DNA of 64,000 nt from Symbiodinium natans (GCA_905221605.1 CAJNDS010002351.1:42501-106500); one strand, 5' to 3'; counted from the stretch's first letter, positions 53,324 to 63,589 are shown. Notes: generated by a model from the sequence alone, not told the origin. Numbers and translations: made by a program.

Positions 53324-53767
53324 GCAAGGCAAGGGTCGTCAAACGCTGAGTCGTGGAGGTCTCACAATGGAGATGATGGTTGGAGTTGGGAGAACCGAGG
53401 CCTTCCATCACTTCTGTGGGAAGATGAAAGGGACTGGGATGTGATTGAGACGGTTCAGATTCACAGAGTGGCCTACCTTCAGAATACTTGCAGCGCTCAT
53501 TTCAAGGATGGGCGTCCTCTCCAGCAGACGGTGGACGACTTAAAGCAAGGGCGGGTGGATCCGATGAAGCACAAGAACTTCATCCTAAACGGGCTGAAGT
53601 CGAACGTGAAGCATGAGGGACGGTGGCAGGATCTCTACTGGACTCAGGACCACCGACGGCTCCTTTGCATGCGACGAGCAGGCTGCACGCACGTCCGAGT
53701 GAGGCTTCGACCTTCCGACACTTGGGTCACTTTTCGAAAATCATTGTACATTTTCATGACTCCTTAA
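53324..53767 (+). CDS. Conserved-looking protein with DHRRL motif (partial)
   Basis: The open frame follows GCAAG|G and runs to a stop at 53765-53767. Early part: ESWRSHNGDDGWSWENRGLP, acidic and Trp-rich. Core: HRVAYLQNTCSAHFKDGRPL, QTVDDLKQGRVDP, LYWTQDHRRLLCMRRAGCTH and VRVRL. The arrangement 'F-x-DGRPL ... DL-x2-G-x-V-x-P ... D-(N/H)-RRL-x2-(M/F)-R-x-AG' recalls proteins with a ParB/sulfiredoxin-like core seen in many protists. I infer this from memory of the motif only. N-terminal exons are missing or lie upstream. This is the longest intron-free stretch in the window. Confidence 0.6.
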   Translation, partial: ARQGSSNAESWRSHNGDDGWSWENRGLPSLLWEDERDWDVIETVQIHRVAYLQNTCSAHFKDGRPLQQTVDDLKQGRVDPMKHKNFILNGLKSNVKHEGRWQDLYWTQDHRRLLCMRRAGCTHVRVRLRPSDTWVTFRKSLYIFMTP

Positions 53768-53813
53768 CCCCAAGAAGGAACAAACATGATTTTTGTTTAA
53801 GTAGTACCCAGCA

Positions 53814-53923
53814 ATGGTGCAGGACAGAAGCTTCACACCCATCATGCGCAAGATGATCGCTCGCCTTGGTCACGACACGACCATTCAGGTGCTTGGTGAG
53901 GCGAGCACCCAGGCCCCCAATTG
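53814..53923 (+). CDS. Short exon or small ORF, unidentified
   Basis: MVQDRSFTPIMRKMIARLGH continues DTTIQ to a possible GT donor (CAG|GTGCTTGG), or to a stop at 53921-53923. It is in a different frame from the preceding CDS, 47 nt after its stop. Either a separate gene start or a downstream exon of the same gene. Confidence 0.45.
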
Positions 53924-54116
53924 AATTATTTGTTCTTCGGCTTTGACATTCGCCTTATATCACCCAAAGGCTTAAACCAATACCTTGTCTACTGCATGTG
54001 TCAGGAAATCTGGGGTTTAAGATTCCGGTTGAAGGCTTAGGCTTTAGGGGTTTGCGTCACAAGCTGGATTCAGATGTGTACATATGTTTCGGTTTCACTT
54101 GCTTTTTGCGAGACAG

Positions 54117-54160
54117 AACCCCGAGATTCGCCTGATCGCTGGGCGTGTCGGAAAACTGTG
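54117..54160 (+). CDS. Possible short exon
   Basis: NPEIRLIAGRVGKL after GACAG, ending just before a CCCTAAA run. Weak. Confidence 0.3.
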
Positions 54161-54550
54161 TTTGAACCCTAAAACCTAAACCCTAAACCCTAAAATTCAG
54201 CACCCTTCAATAAGGGGCTACGGGTACCGTAATGGGTGTATATAGGGCAGGGCCCTAAACCCCAGACCTTAGACCCTAGACCCTAGGGGTCTAGACTAGG
54301 AGAGGTTTCAGGCCTGAGAATGTCATAACACTTCGTTCTGGAGCCACTACTTGGAGTTCATCGGTACTTAGTGTTAGGGTTTAGGGGTTTAGGGGTTTAG
54401 GGGTTTAGGGGTTTAGGGGTTTAGGGTTTAGGGTTTAGGGTTTAGGTTTACAGGTTATAACCCCAGTTCTAAGTCAACTTGTAAGCTACTTAGGAGGCTT
54501 ATAAGTACCCACCGTGTGCAAGCACAGCAAGTTCGTTGAAGGCATAACCT

Positions 54551-54668
54551 TGAAGTAGCCCAGTGGTACCCTTTCCCCTTTTTGTGGTTCAAGGGGTTCC
54601 CTTCTAACGTAACCAGCCCAATAAATACAGGGTACCTTTATTGTAATATGGTTACTGGGCTACCAAGT
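54551..54668. mobile_element. Family B element
   Basis: TTGAAGTAGCCCAGTGGTACC to GGTTACTGGGCTACCAAG, with TAAC on both sides (CATAACC and AAGTAACT). Confidence 0.85.
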
Positions 54669-54794
54669 AACTGGCCCCCTTGCGCCGTGTTGTTTCAGCA
54701 CTTCTTACCTGCTACGGAACTCCCAGAAGCGCCCCCCCTCTCCATCCCGCAGATCTCAATCCCCTACGGCCTAGATCCCTGCAAAGAGCAATCT

Positions 54795-54896
54795 CCCTAA
54801 GGGTCCAGGTACCTTATTATTATATACTTAGACCCAAAAGTTAGGCAGTACTTTAAGGCCCAAGTATTCCATAATTAGGTACATGGACCCTTAGGG
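54795..54896. mobile_element. Family A element, slightly shortened
   Basis: CCCTAAGGGTCCAGGTACC to GGTACATGGACCCTTAGGG; a few bases are missing after CCCAAAAGT. Confidence 0.9.
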
Positions 54897-57059
54897 TCTG
54901 TCTTAAATTTAAGCCCATTCATGCCCTCAACACTAGCCACTGCTTGTTCCCCCATGCCCTATGCCCGAAGCCCGATATTCGGATTCCGTATAGGTAACCC
55001 CCTAAACCCTAAACCCTAAGCCCTAAGCCCTAAACCCGAAACCCTAAACTCTAAACCCTAAACCCTAAACAATAAACCCTAAACCCTAAACCCTAGTCAG
55101 TCGATCCCCCCACACAAGTCCCACGACCTGAGCCCGGAAGCCCCAAACCGCAGGCCCAGATCTGAAGCCTAGCACCAGGGCCCTCAAGTGAACCCAGATC
55201 CCGTAAACCCCTAAACCCTGAACCCTTTCCCCTGTACAAACCCTAAACCCTAAACCCTAAACCCTAAACCCTAAACCCTAAACCCTAACCCCTAACCCCT
55301 AACCCCTAACCCCTAGCCCTAAACCCTAAACCCTAAACCCTAACCCCTAGCCCTAAACCCTAAACCCCTCACCCCACCCCGCACCTTTCAGGTGAGCCGG
55401 ACCAGGGATTCACGAAAGCCAAGGCCAGCGGCCTTGGTAGGGTTCCTGGGTTTTGGGGTCTCAGGGAAATGGACTCTAAGCCCATAACATCCCTAAGCCC
55501 TGAACCCTACACAAGGTTTAGAGTTTAGGGTTTAGGGTTAGGGTTTAGGGTTAAGGGTTTAAGGTTTAGGGTTTAAGGTTTAGGGTTTAAGGTTTAGGGT
55601 TTAAGGTTCAGGGTTCAGGGTTTAGGGTTTTGGTGCAACTCTGGGTTTCCATAAACCCCAGAAAGTCAATATCTAGGCTACACGGTTTCAGTCTAATGTA
55701 CGCTTAGCGCAGATAGGAGTTTCTAGGCTTGGGTTTTAGTGTGTTTAGGCTTTTGGGGTTTAGGGTATGTAGGCCACTAGGCCCTAAAACTTAAGCCTTA
55801 TAAGCCCTAAACCCCAAACCCAAAGCCCTAAACCCTAAACCCTAACCGCGCCGAGCCCTCAGGTGTTGGTCCTCTGCCCTTTTCGCTCCGCCTGCCACGA
55901 TTTCGCGCGGGGCTCACCACAGAGGGCCAGGGTTTCGGCTCTGGGATGTAGGGTTTGGGGTGTAGGGTTTAAGGTTTAGGGGTGTGGGGGTTTAGGGGTT
56001 CAGGGGTTCACGCGTTTCACGGGTTTCAGGATTCCGGGTTTCTGGGTTTTGAGTCTGTTTGGCTTTGTGCCAGTCCTGACTCGGCACGCCCGTGCAGTGC
56101 ACGATGTGTGGGTTTAGGGTTTAAATTGTAGGGTTCAGGGTTGAGGGTTTAGGGTTTAGGGTTTAGGGTTCAGGGTTCAGGGTTCAGGGTTCAGGGTTGA
56201 GGGCGTTAGGGTTCCGATCAAGCTGAACGCCTGCTATCGGCCCGGAGTTAAAAAACCTTCGTAAATCCCACGAAGCGAGCAAGAAATCTTCTGCGAGCCG
56301 TTTGAGGGGACTTAAAAAGCTGAGGGTCCACTCCAAGATATCTTTGCAAGCCCAGGTGTAGACTCACTGCATGGCATTCACCTCCCAAACCACAAGAAAC
56401 CCCAAGCCCCAAAACCTAGACACCCTGTATGCCCCTAACGCTTCACCGGCGTTTTTGGAAGATTGAGCAACTGTTTTGCCCTAAACCCTAAACCCTAAAC
56501 CCTAAACCCCAAACCCTAAACCCTAAACCACCTCCAAACATGGCTCCTTAAGGTCAAGATGCTGTTGGCCATGGTCCCTGGCAAAAAGCAGGCAGTTGGG
56601 GGGGGGGGGGGGGGAGGTTAGGGTTCAGGGTTTAGGGTTTAGGGGTTAGGGTTTAGGGTTCAGGGTTCAGGGTTTAGGAAAGATTACCTGCTTCAAGAAC
56701 CCCCGAGAAAGTGCAAGATAAATCTATTTTTCCCTGAGAATTGTAAGGAACAGGAATTTTCATTTTTCGAGGGGTGGGGGGGGGGGGGTTCTCAAGGAAA
56801 TAGTAGTCCAGGGTTTAGGGTTTAATGTTTGGAGTTTATCCTAGAACCTGACGTCCAAGCTGCAACCCTTGCCTCAAGAACCCGACCATTCGACCTGCCA
56901 GAAACCAGACCCAAACCCTAAACCCTAAACCCCAAACCCTATACACCATACATCCTATAAACGACAATCCCTAACCCAACCCTAAACCCTATAAACACTA
57001 CATCCTATAAATCACAAGCCCCCGAGCCTTCAAAAAAGCCTTTGGGCTCACGTGACAAG

Positions 57060-57127
57060 GTGGCCAACCTCCAGCGTTTTGAAGAGGACTTCGGCCCGGG
57101 TGATGACGAGAACTCCATGGCCGGAAA

Positions 57128-57131
<4 letters not shown>
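57060..57131 (+). CDS. Orphan exon, unidentified
   Basis: After ACAAG|G it reads VANLQRFEEDFGPGDDENSM and then AGKL into a poly-G run. Acidic with G/C-ended codons. Confidence 0.5.

Positions 57132-57162
<31 letters not shown>
57131..57162 (+). repeat. Poly-G run, about 31 bases
   Basis: The longest homopolymer in the window. Its length is probably unreliable. Confidence 0.85.
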
Positions 57163-57163
<1 letters not shown>

Positions 57164-57183
57164 GTTATATAGGGTTTAGGGTT

Positions 57184-57441
57184 TAGGGGTTTGAAGGTTT
57201 GATGGTTTGAAGGTTTGAACGTTTGAAGGTTTGACCTGTTTGAAGGTTTGACCTGTTTGAAGGTTTGAAGGTTTGAAGGTTTGAAGGTTTGAAGGTTTGA
57301 AGGTTTGAAGGTTTGAAGGTTTGAAGGTTTGAAGGTTTGACCTGTTTGAAGGTTTGAAGGTTTGAAGGTTTGAAGGTTTGAAGGTTTGACCTGTTTGAAG
57401 GTTTGAAGGTTTGACCTGTTTGAAGGTTTGAAGGTTTGAAG
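57184..57441 (+). repeat. GGTTTGAA octamer array with GGTTTGACCTGTTTGAA interruptions
   Basis: About 30 octamers begin straight after TTTAGGG units and are interrupted at intervals by the same CCTG-containing variant, so a larger composite unit has also been copied. The minus-strand frame with repeated NLQTFKPS is a repeat artefact. Confidence 0.9.
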
Positions 57442-57527
57442 GGCTTCAGAGTCGTTCTGAAGTCTGAGGGGTCATGGGCTTCGCTGTCCGGCGTGCCTTG
57501 ATATGCCAAAAGCGGCGGCAGGGGCTA

Positions 57528-57738
57528 GGACCCAGAGTAGGCCCTTGTTCCTTCTTTTGGGGTTTAGGTTCCCTTACTTGCCCCCTCGAAACCAAACCCT
57601 AAGGGTCCATGTACCTTATTATTATATACTTAGACCCAAAAGTCCTTACATAGGAAGTACTTTAAGGCCCAAGTATTCCATAATCAGGTACGTGGACCCT
57701 TAGGGAGAGGGCACCCTTTTCATTCCAAGGTTACTCTT
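57528..57738. mobile_element. Family C element interrupted by family A
   Basis: Family C sequence (CTAGGACCCAGAGTAGGCCC ... GAAACCAAA) is interrupted by a complete family A element (57597-57705) and resumes GAGAGGGCACCC ... GGTTACTCTTGGGTCTAG. Confidence 0.85.
57597..57705. mobile_element. Family A element nested in family C
   Basis: 109 bp, CCCTAAGGGTCCATGTACC to GTACGTGGACCCTTAGGG. Confidence 0.9.
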
Positions 57739-57781
57739 GGGTCTAGTTGGGGATGTCGGGAGGCATAAACCTTTTTGGAAT

Positions 57782-57960
57782 TGGTTTAGGGTTTAGGGTT
57801 TAGGGTTTAGGGTTTAGGGTTTAGGGTTTAGGGTTTAGGGTTTAGGGTTTAGGGTTTAGGGTTTAGGGTTTAGGGTTTAGGGTTTAGGGTTTAGGGTTTA
57901 GGGTTAGGGTTTAGGGTTTAGGGTTTAGGGTTTAGGGTTTAGGGTTTAGGGTTTAGGGTA
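57782..57960 (+). repeat. Long TTTAGGG array
   Basis: About 25 units with one short unit (GGGTTAGGG). Confidence 0.95.
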
Positions 57961-58221
57961 ACTGCGAATTTTCGAAGTCAGGGCTTGACGGCTTTTGAGG
58001 GTTTGAAGCATAGGGCTTGGAGTTTCGGGTTTTTGGGTCCAGGGCCGCATCCGAAATTTTGTCCTTGGGCATAGGGAAGGAGACAAAGCACGCGGATTTC
58101 GGTTCTCGAAAGCTGCATTTCCCTGCAAACCCTAAACCTTGAACTAGGATTTAGGGTTTAGGGTTTAGGGTTCGCTACTGCGAGGCAGACAAGCCCATCG
58201 ACTACCAACATTTGTTTGCAG

Positions 58222-58700
58222 GCGGGACCCGCTCTTGCAGGTACTGCTTGAGCATCTCAGCGTCGGGAATATCAGCCCGAGTTCTATCCTAAGACCCCGA
58301 GTGGGCTACATTCCCCTTCTAGCACCCTTCAAGCAAACTAGGGTACCCTGTTGATTCCTAGGTTTGTCTGGCAAGTGGTATCAAATCGATTACAGGAAGT
58401 GTACTGTTGAGCGGCAAGAGGACGGAGCATCCCAAAGGAACCCCGGACATATCCCTAAGGGTCCACGTACCTGATTGTGGAATACTTGGGCCTTAAAGTA
58501 CTTCCTATATAAGGACTTTTGGGTCTAAGTATATAATAATAAAGTACATGGACCCTTAGGGTATAAGTTCCTGAGTCAAGCTCTGCCAGGCAACAGCGAT
58601 GACCGATTTCGCATTGGCATCACCTTCTGGAAGAAGGCCCCCAATCACGGCACGACCCTCCTTCCACCGGAGCCTCGTTGTTGCAGCTTTGGGATTACGG
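58222..58700 (+). CDS. Partial three-exon gene, unidentified
   Basis: Exons 58222-58280, 58362-58445 and 58560-58700 join in frame. They give RDPLLQVLLEHLSVGNIS, then LSGKWYQIDYRKCTVERQED, then YKFLSQALPGNSDDRFRIGI and TFWKKAPNHGTTLLPPEPRC. The first intron is a family C element (GT-AG, GTT repeated at the borders) and the second is a family A element (GA-AG). The third exon ends at an ordinary GTGAGG donor. The product is not recognised; it is mixed charged, with no membrane segment. An upstream segment at 58160-58210 (CEADKPIDYQHLF) may be another exon in a different phase. Confidence 0.6.
58281..58361 (+). mobile_element. Family C introner, 81 bp (GT-AG)
   Basis: It begins GTTCTATCCTAAGACCCCGA and ends GTTGATTCCTAG, with GTT repeated in the next exon. 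A much shortened family C element. Confidence 0.7.
58446..58561 (+). mobile_element. Family A element acting as an intron (GA-AG)
   Basis: The element proper is 58453-58561 (CCCTAAGGGTCCACGTACC to GTACATGGACCCTTAGGG). Its own CTTAG|GG end supplies AG|G, and GACATA upstream supplies GA. Reading RNPG-YKFLS is in frame. Confidence 0.65.
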
Positions 58701-58926
58701 GTGAGGACTCGTCTTGGTTGAGGGTTTAAGGGTTTAGGGGACTAGGCTTCAGAGGCCTAGAGTATGTCAAGTTGGTAGCTCAGGTTCTTCTAGCCTGAAC
58801 CGGAATCAAAGTGAAAGACGTTGGCCCTTTTTCTCTTTCTCCATCGGACATTGCCCCCTTGCTTCTTGAGGCTCTGCCATGTGTGGATCAACCTTAATTA
58901 TTATGACTCCGTCGCTCCCCACACAT

Positions 58927-59038
58927 GTTGGGATGTTCCCCCCTTATCCTAACAGTCCTTAATAGGGATTAGAGGATTAGCGTACCTCCTAGTATAGGCC
59001 CTATTAAGGACCGTTTGTACAAGGGGAACATCCCACTC
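58927..59038. mobile_element. Family E element
   Basis: GTTGGGATGTTCCCCCCTTA and the inverse AAGGGGAACATCCCAC with AACAGTCCTTAATAGGGAT inside. Confidence 0.8.
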
Positions 59039-59397
59039 TAAATGCTAAAAAACCCTGTGAAGGTGCTCGGTTTGGGGTTCAGAGCTTAGGATTTGCTCTT
59101 ATTCGGGGACATGAGAACTAAGTCCCCTACAAAGTTGTGTTCCCTCGTTCCCGATTAAGTCAGAAAGTAAGGCACAGGGAAGTAGCCAGCAGGCTGCAAT
59201 GCAAGTACCCAAAGCTGGATGTTCTTACGTTCGTGATATGTTTGGGGTCAGGGTTTAGGGTCATGAGCGTTCAGGGTTTAGGGTTTAGGGATAAGGGTTT
59301 ATATAATTAGGTTTAAAAGTTTGGGTTTTTGAGGGATTTAGGGCCCTAAACCGCGAACCCTGCAATCTCGCTCTCAACCCGAGATCTTCGGCCTCAG

Positions 59398-59451
59398 GGC
59401 ATACGCCTCTATGCGCCTTTCGACAAGGCGGACATCCTCGTCTGCCCGTGA
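59398..59451 (+). CDS. Terminal exon, unidentified
   Basis: After CTCAG|G it reads GIRLYAPFDKADILVCP and stops at 59449-59451. Confidence 0.5.
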   Translation, partial: GIRLYAPFDKADILVCP

Positions 59452-59478
59452 CCCAGATTCTGCTGCAGTCGCTCCTAA

Positions 59479-59587
59479 CCCAAAGGATCCATGTACCTAT
59501 ATAGTATATACTTGGGCCTTAAAGGGGTTCCTATATAGTAGCTTTAAGGCCCAAGTATATACTGTATAGGTACATGGATCCTTTGGG
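59479..59587. mobile_element. Family A variant (CCCAAAGG-ended)
   Basis: CCCAAAGGATCCATGTACC to GGTACATGGATCCTTTGGG; a near-perfect palindrome with the same core as family A but different terminal bases. Confidence 0.85.
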
Positions 59588-59689
59588 TAACCCTGTTTCG
59601 GAAGTCCCTTTGAAGCTCTAAAACCCGTCGTTTGCCACCCAAGCACCTACATCCCAAACGCCGAGTCTTCAATCCCAAGCCCTGAACCC

Positions 59690-59768
59690 TACTATAGGGG
59701 TCTCCTTTATGGTCATACTAGACTAGAATACCCCCGAATCCTATTCTCTTTATTAAGGCCCCTTAAAT
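59690..59768. mobile_element. Family H element
   Basis: ACTATAGGGGTCTCC and GTCATACTAGACTAGAATACC are shared with 24376-24481. Confidence 0.4.
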
Positions 59769-60334
59769 GCCGTGACGTCTTGCGCCAGGCTCCCCGCTGG
59801 GCCTGCGCCAGATCACGGGCGTGGAGGGCGAGAGGATGGGTTCGAGTTTTGAGGGGCTTCTCGGGGTTGAAGGGGTTCTGTGGGGTTTAAGGGGCTGGGT
59901 TTAGGGTTTGTAGGGTCTAGGGACTTAGGGAGGGGCGGTTAGGGGAGTTGAAGGGGTTCTGTAGGATCTAAGGGGCTGTTTAGGGGTTCAGGGGTTCAGG
60001 GGCTTAGGGTTTAGGGATTGCGGGCTTATGAAGCCTCATAAACGAGACCCTGGACCCTAGCACAAGAGGGTTTAGGGTTTAGGGTTTAGGGTTTAGGGTT
60101 AGTGGCTGCAAAGCCCAGCTGTGCCTTTTTCGGGGAGGAAGCGCGAGTTCGACTTCCTCTCCTCCATCGAAGTTTGCGCGGCCTGGCGCGCAAGGTCTGG
60201 TTCAAGGGATGAAGACTCGGGGATCTTAGGGTTTGGGGTTTAGGGTTTAGGGTTTAGGGCTTAGGGCTTAGGGTTTAGGGTTTAGGGCTTAGGGCTTAGG
60301 GCTTAGGGCTTTAAGGTTTCCGTGTTTTGGGGTT

Positions 60335-60478
60335 CTCAAGGGATGTAGACTCGTACCCCTAAGGTTGTACCCTCAAGGTTCCCCTTACTGTGCCCCTAAT
60401 ATGGCCCTTTGACATTCCCTTAAGGGATCCTCAAAAAGGGACCCTAAAACCCAAGAATGCAACCCCTAGACTGGTGTA
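60335..60478. mobile_element. Family G element without array
   Basis: CAAGGGATGTAGACTCGTACC to GGGACCCTAAAACCCAAG; it matches intron 6 of the methyltransferase gene but lacks its TTTAGGG units. A second CAAGGGATGAAGACTC stands at 60203-60218, before a TTTAGGG array. Confidence 0.75.
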
Positions 60479-60834
60479 AGTAGGGTTTAGGGTTCAGGGT
60501 TTAGGGTTTAGGGTTTAGGGTTTAGGGTTTAGGGTTTAGGGTTTAGGGTTTAGGGTTGGTTTTGAGTGTTTTGGGGCACTGGTCCTGTGGTGTAGAGAGT
60601 TTAGGGATTGGGGGTTTGAGGCTTTGGGGGTTGGGCTTTACAGTTTTGGGTTTAGGGCGTGTAGCTTCAGGGTTTAGGTTTAAGGGTCTAGGGCGAGTGG
60701 GAGATGCCGAAGCCTTGAACTGGCATCAGACCAAGAGAACACAAACCTCACAGGGATTGGCTCTTATACACCTTTTGTCACCTACTGCAAAAAGCCCAAA
60801 CCTGAACCCTAAACCCTTCCCAGATCTTCCGAAA

Positions 60835-60912
60835 CCCCTTAATTAAGGAATATACCCTAATTCAGGATAATACTGATCCTTGGTGGTGTTTTCCTTAGTG
60901 AAGGGGTTTTGG
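60835..60912. mobile_element. Family J element
   Basis: AACCCCTTAATTAAGGAATAT and CCTTAGTGAAGGGGTTTTGG are partial inverses. A related copy is at 62318. Confidence 0.5.
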
Positions 60913-60964
60913 AAGACCTGGGTGCCGACGCACTCTGCCGCGTACCATCGGTACATCCTAGAAA

Positions 60965-61084
60965 CTAGGTAGAAACTAGGATCCGGAGTAGGCCCTTATT
61001 TCCTTTTTTTAGGGTTGGGTTTCCGATATAATAATCCCCTTATTATTAAAAAGAGGGTACCTTTTCTCTTCCCAGGTTACTCCG
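60965..61084. mobile_element. Family C element
   Basis: AAACTAGGATCCGGAGTAGG to CTTCCCAGGTTACTCCG, with a TAATAATCCCC/GGGGATTATT-like inner palindrome. Confidence 0.65.
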
Positions 61085-61503
61085 ATACTTCTTTGGGGAG
61101 AGAGGTTTGGGATTGTGAAAGCTTTAGGGTTTTGGGGTTGTGGGTTGTGAGCCGAGGGGTTTCGGGGTAAGGGTTTAGGGACGGACCTGGTAGGCACGGC
61201 ACCCAAGGTAGTTGATCGGGCCGACGTGCTGCGCATGCAGAACTGGGAGCACGTGCAGGAGGCCGTTGCCCGATATGCATGTCAGGGATGGCAACGTCAG
61301 TCATACGTAGTAAATGTCCACCTCTCTCTTTGCTTATATACATACATACATGCTGTATAAATGAGTAGATAAATAAGTATCATATATGTATATATACATA
61401 TATATATATTCTCTTTATATATATATATCTCTCTCTCACTCTCTCTTTATCTTTTTCTCTCGCGTGCACTTGCGCCCTAAGCCGGGTGTTGAGGTAGGGC
61501 TTA

Positions 61504-61612
61504 CCCTAAGGGTCCACGTACCTGATTATGGAATACTTGGGCCTTAAAGTACTTCCTATATAAGGACTTTTGGGTCTAAGTATATAATAATAAGGTACAT
61601 GGACCCTTGGGG
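61504..61612. mobile_element. Family A element
   Basis: CCCTAAGGGTCCACGTACC to GGTACATGGACCCTTGGGG; same orientation as 58453, opposite to 42612 and 57597. Confidence 0.9.
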
Positions 61613-61679
61613 TTATACACTGCTTAAGGAAGGACTCTGGAGCACTTCAACATAAACCCCCCTCCTCAGGTCATGCAGG

Positions 61680-61775
61680 TCGTCAACAGGAAGCCGCAAG
61701 GCAGCCTGTCGCATCAGCAGGGGGGATATTTGTGCCGGCAAGGCCTCACCCTTTTAAGGCTCTGAGACCTTGTGG
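61680..61775 (+). CDS. Possible exon, unidentified
   Basis: After CTCAG|G it reads VMQVVNRKPQGSLSHQQGGY and on to a stop at 61773-61775. Basic and low in hydrophobics. Confidence 0.4.
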
Positions 61776-61866
61776 CCAGCATGCTGCCCTGAGGTTTCTG
61801 CCATCGGTAGCACCTATGTAGATGTTGCGATGTTTGGATGCAAACATTGCCCTTTGCACATTCCAG

Positions 61867-62070
61867 AGCGTGTTCGGCGTTGATGGAGTTATCCTTATGG
61901 CACGGTTTCGTTCGGCTCAGACCTGGTCCTCATCGGCTCAGCCTGTAAGTTATCTCAAAAGGTCCCAGCATGGCGGCCGCTGAGTCTACGTGGTCGGCAT
62001 CTAATTTGCAGAGCTGTTACGGCTGCGGAGAATGGCCAGCAAGATTGTGGCTGTTTGGTGCCGGTACAAG
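61867..62070 (+). CDS. Two-exon segment with ordinary GTAAG donors
   Basis: The first exon 61867-61944 reads SVFGVDGVILMARFRSAQTW to CCT|GTAAGT. The intron ends TTTGCAG at 62011. The second exon 62012-62070 ends AAG|GTAAGC. Neither acceptor is AG|G (both are AG|A), so this segment differs in splice style from the introner genes. The frame of the second exon is ambiguous. No product recognised. Confidence 0.45.
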
Positions 62071-62317
62071 GTAAGCAGGAGGAAGACCTGGTACTGAGTG
62101 CTTGCACATGACGGGCTAACAACCGATAACTAGATGAGTTCGAAGTAGGTGGTTTTCACATTCACAGTCTTCCCCACATATCCTGCTATGTTGCTCCAAG
62201 GCCCTCTGCTGCAGCCCGAACACCCCTTAACCCACTTAGCCCCAAACCGTCATCTTTGGGCCCCTTTTGACCTCACGATCCCTAGTTAGTTAAACTTCAC
62301 GAAGCCCAACCCCCGTA

Positions 62318-62402
62318 AACCCCTTAACTAATAAGGAATATACCCCAATTCATAAGAATGATCCTTAGTATAAGTTGGGGTATATTCCTAAGATCTGAGC
62401 CC
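62318..62402. mobile_element. Family J element
   Basis: AATAAGGAATATACCCCAATTC and the inverse AGTTGGGGTATATTCCTAAG. Confidence 0.65.
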
Positions 62403-62440
62403 CTGGTAAACATCCCTCCACCCTAACACCTCCACTGCAG

Positions 62441-62541
62441 GCTTGGGTAGCATCGACATCTCGCGTCTCCGGCCAGCCTACGCCGAGGGCCGTGCACGAG
62501 AATTTCGGCAAACAGTGGGGCTGGCTTGCTTCAGCTCTCGG
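62441..62541 (+). CDS. Orphan exon, unidentified
   Basis: After CTGCAG|G two frames are open; the one with G/C-ended codons reads LGSIDISRLRPAYAEGRARE and FRQTVGLACF. It ends at a GT donor (CGG|GTATAG or CG|GGTATAG). Confidence 0.45.
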
Positions 62542-63444
62542 GTATAGGGTGTAAGGTTAGGGTTTTGATTTCAGGATGTGAGGTTTCGGGTTTCGGATTG
62601 CGTCAGTATCTTTGCCTTCTTGGGTTAGGGCTTGCCTGTAAACCCTAAACCTTAAACCGTAAACACTAAACCCTAACCCTAAACGTGATTTTGAACTTGG
62701 CAGCACGGTGCCGCCCTTTTACCCTTTGTTTGGTTCTCGGGGCCCTTCAAAAGTAATTGACCAGCGAGAAACAAGGTACCCTCATTGCCTAAGGGGGCTA
62801 TCCCCGTGCCGACCAGGGCCAGGGAGAGCACAGCAGCAACAAGAACAAGGACGGCGACGGCGACGACGACAACAGAAACAGCAACAACAAAGACTATAGC
62901 TTGCCTGCCCCCGCATCCCCCCGCCCCCCCACCCCTGCGGTCCGAGCGCCAGATGTACAGATATGCGCTGGGCAATACTCAGCTTGGAGCATCAAGCTGC
63001 ATGCTGAAAAAGAGGTTGTGCCCACGGCTTGCTTAGAGTATGTCTGGATTTGGTTCGGGGTTCAGGACTCACGGTCCTTGAGATGCCTTTTAGTTCCCAT
63101 GTTCCTTTGCGCCGCCCTCATAAGACTCATAAGTAGGAGTTCGTGTTCAGGGCTTGGGGCTTGAGAGGGGCGTTGAAGCTAATTAAGCCCGAAGCCCTAA
63201 ACCCCAGAACTCCAAGCCCAATGAGTCAAGTCGTGGCAGGTAGTGACCTCCTGTGGACAATGCCTGGATGCCTGGCCCTCGATGGTCACTCGTGTTTTGG
63301 GGGACAAGAGCTCGTGTCAAATTGGCATCTTGGGAACGGCGCTATAAAGGGTTTTAGGGTTTAGGGTTTGGTGTTTTGGGTTTAGGGTTCAGGGTTTAGG
63401 TTTTTATTGAGTCTGGTCTAGAGAAGTGGTATGATTTGCGGGGA

Positions 63445-63549
63445 GCAGAATGGCCCCGCTTGCTCGATGTATGTCTGCCCTGTCAAATTGAGGGCCATGC
63501 AACCCGGATCTCGGAACGACACTTTAAGGATTCGACTGAGTGGTTTTAG
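63445..63549 (+). CDS. Orphan terminal exon, unidentified
   Basis: The frame AEWPRLLDVCLPCQIEGHAT continues RISERHFKDSTEWF, then a stop from a telomeric-like TTTTAGGG. CLPC is a possible metal-binding pair. Confidence 0.45.
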   Translation, partial: AEWPRLLDVCLPCQIEGHATRISERHFKDSTEWF

Positions 63550-63589
63550 GGTTTAGGGTTTAGGTAGGGTTTGCAATGTTGACCCCTTA

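Larger units (their letters stand above)
54161..57055. other. Arrays and elements, no recognised gene
   Basis: TTTAGGG/TTTAGGGG run 54375-54455; CCCTAAA runs 54990-55095, 55236-55365 and 56468-56530; TTTAGGG runs 55520-55630 and 56100-56215; poly-G runs about 56600-56614 and 56775-56790. Family B and A elements are listed. Confidence 0.65.
59590..61670. other. Arrays and elements, no recognised gene
   Basis: TTTAGGG runs 60068-60100, 60232-60310 and 60482-60556; TA/CT microsatellites 61335-61460. Families H, G, J, C and A are listed. The frames at 60556-60846 and 61009-61343 cross arrays and elements. Confidence 0.6.

Noticed and set aside
57183-57509. 108-aa minus-strand frame with NLQTFKPS repeats
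   Set aside because: It is the translation of the GGTTTGAA octamer array and has no independent coding evidence.
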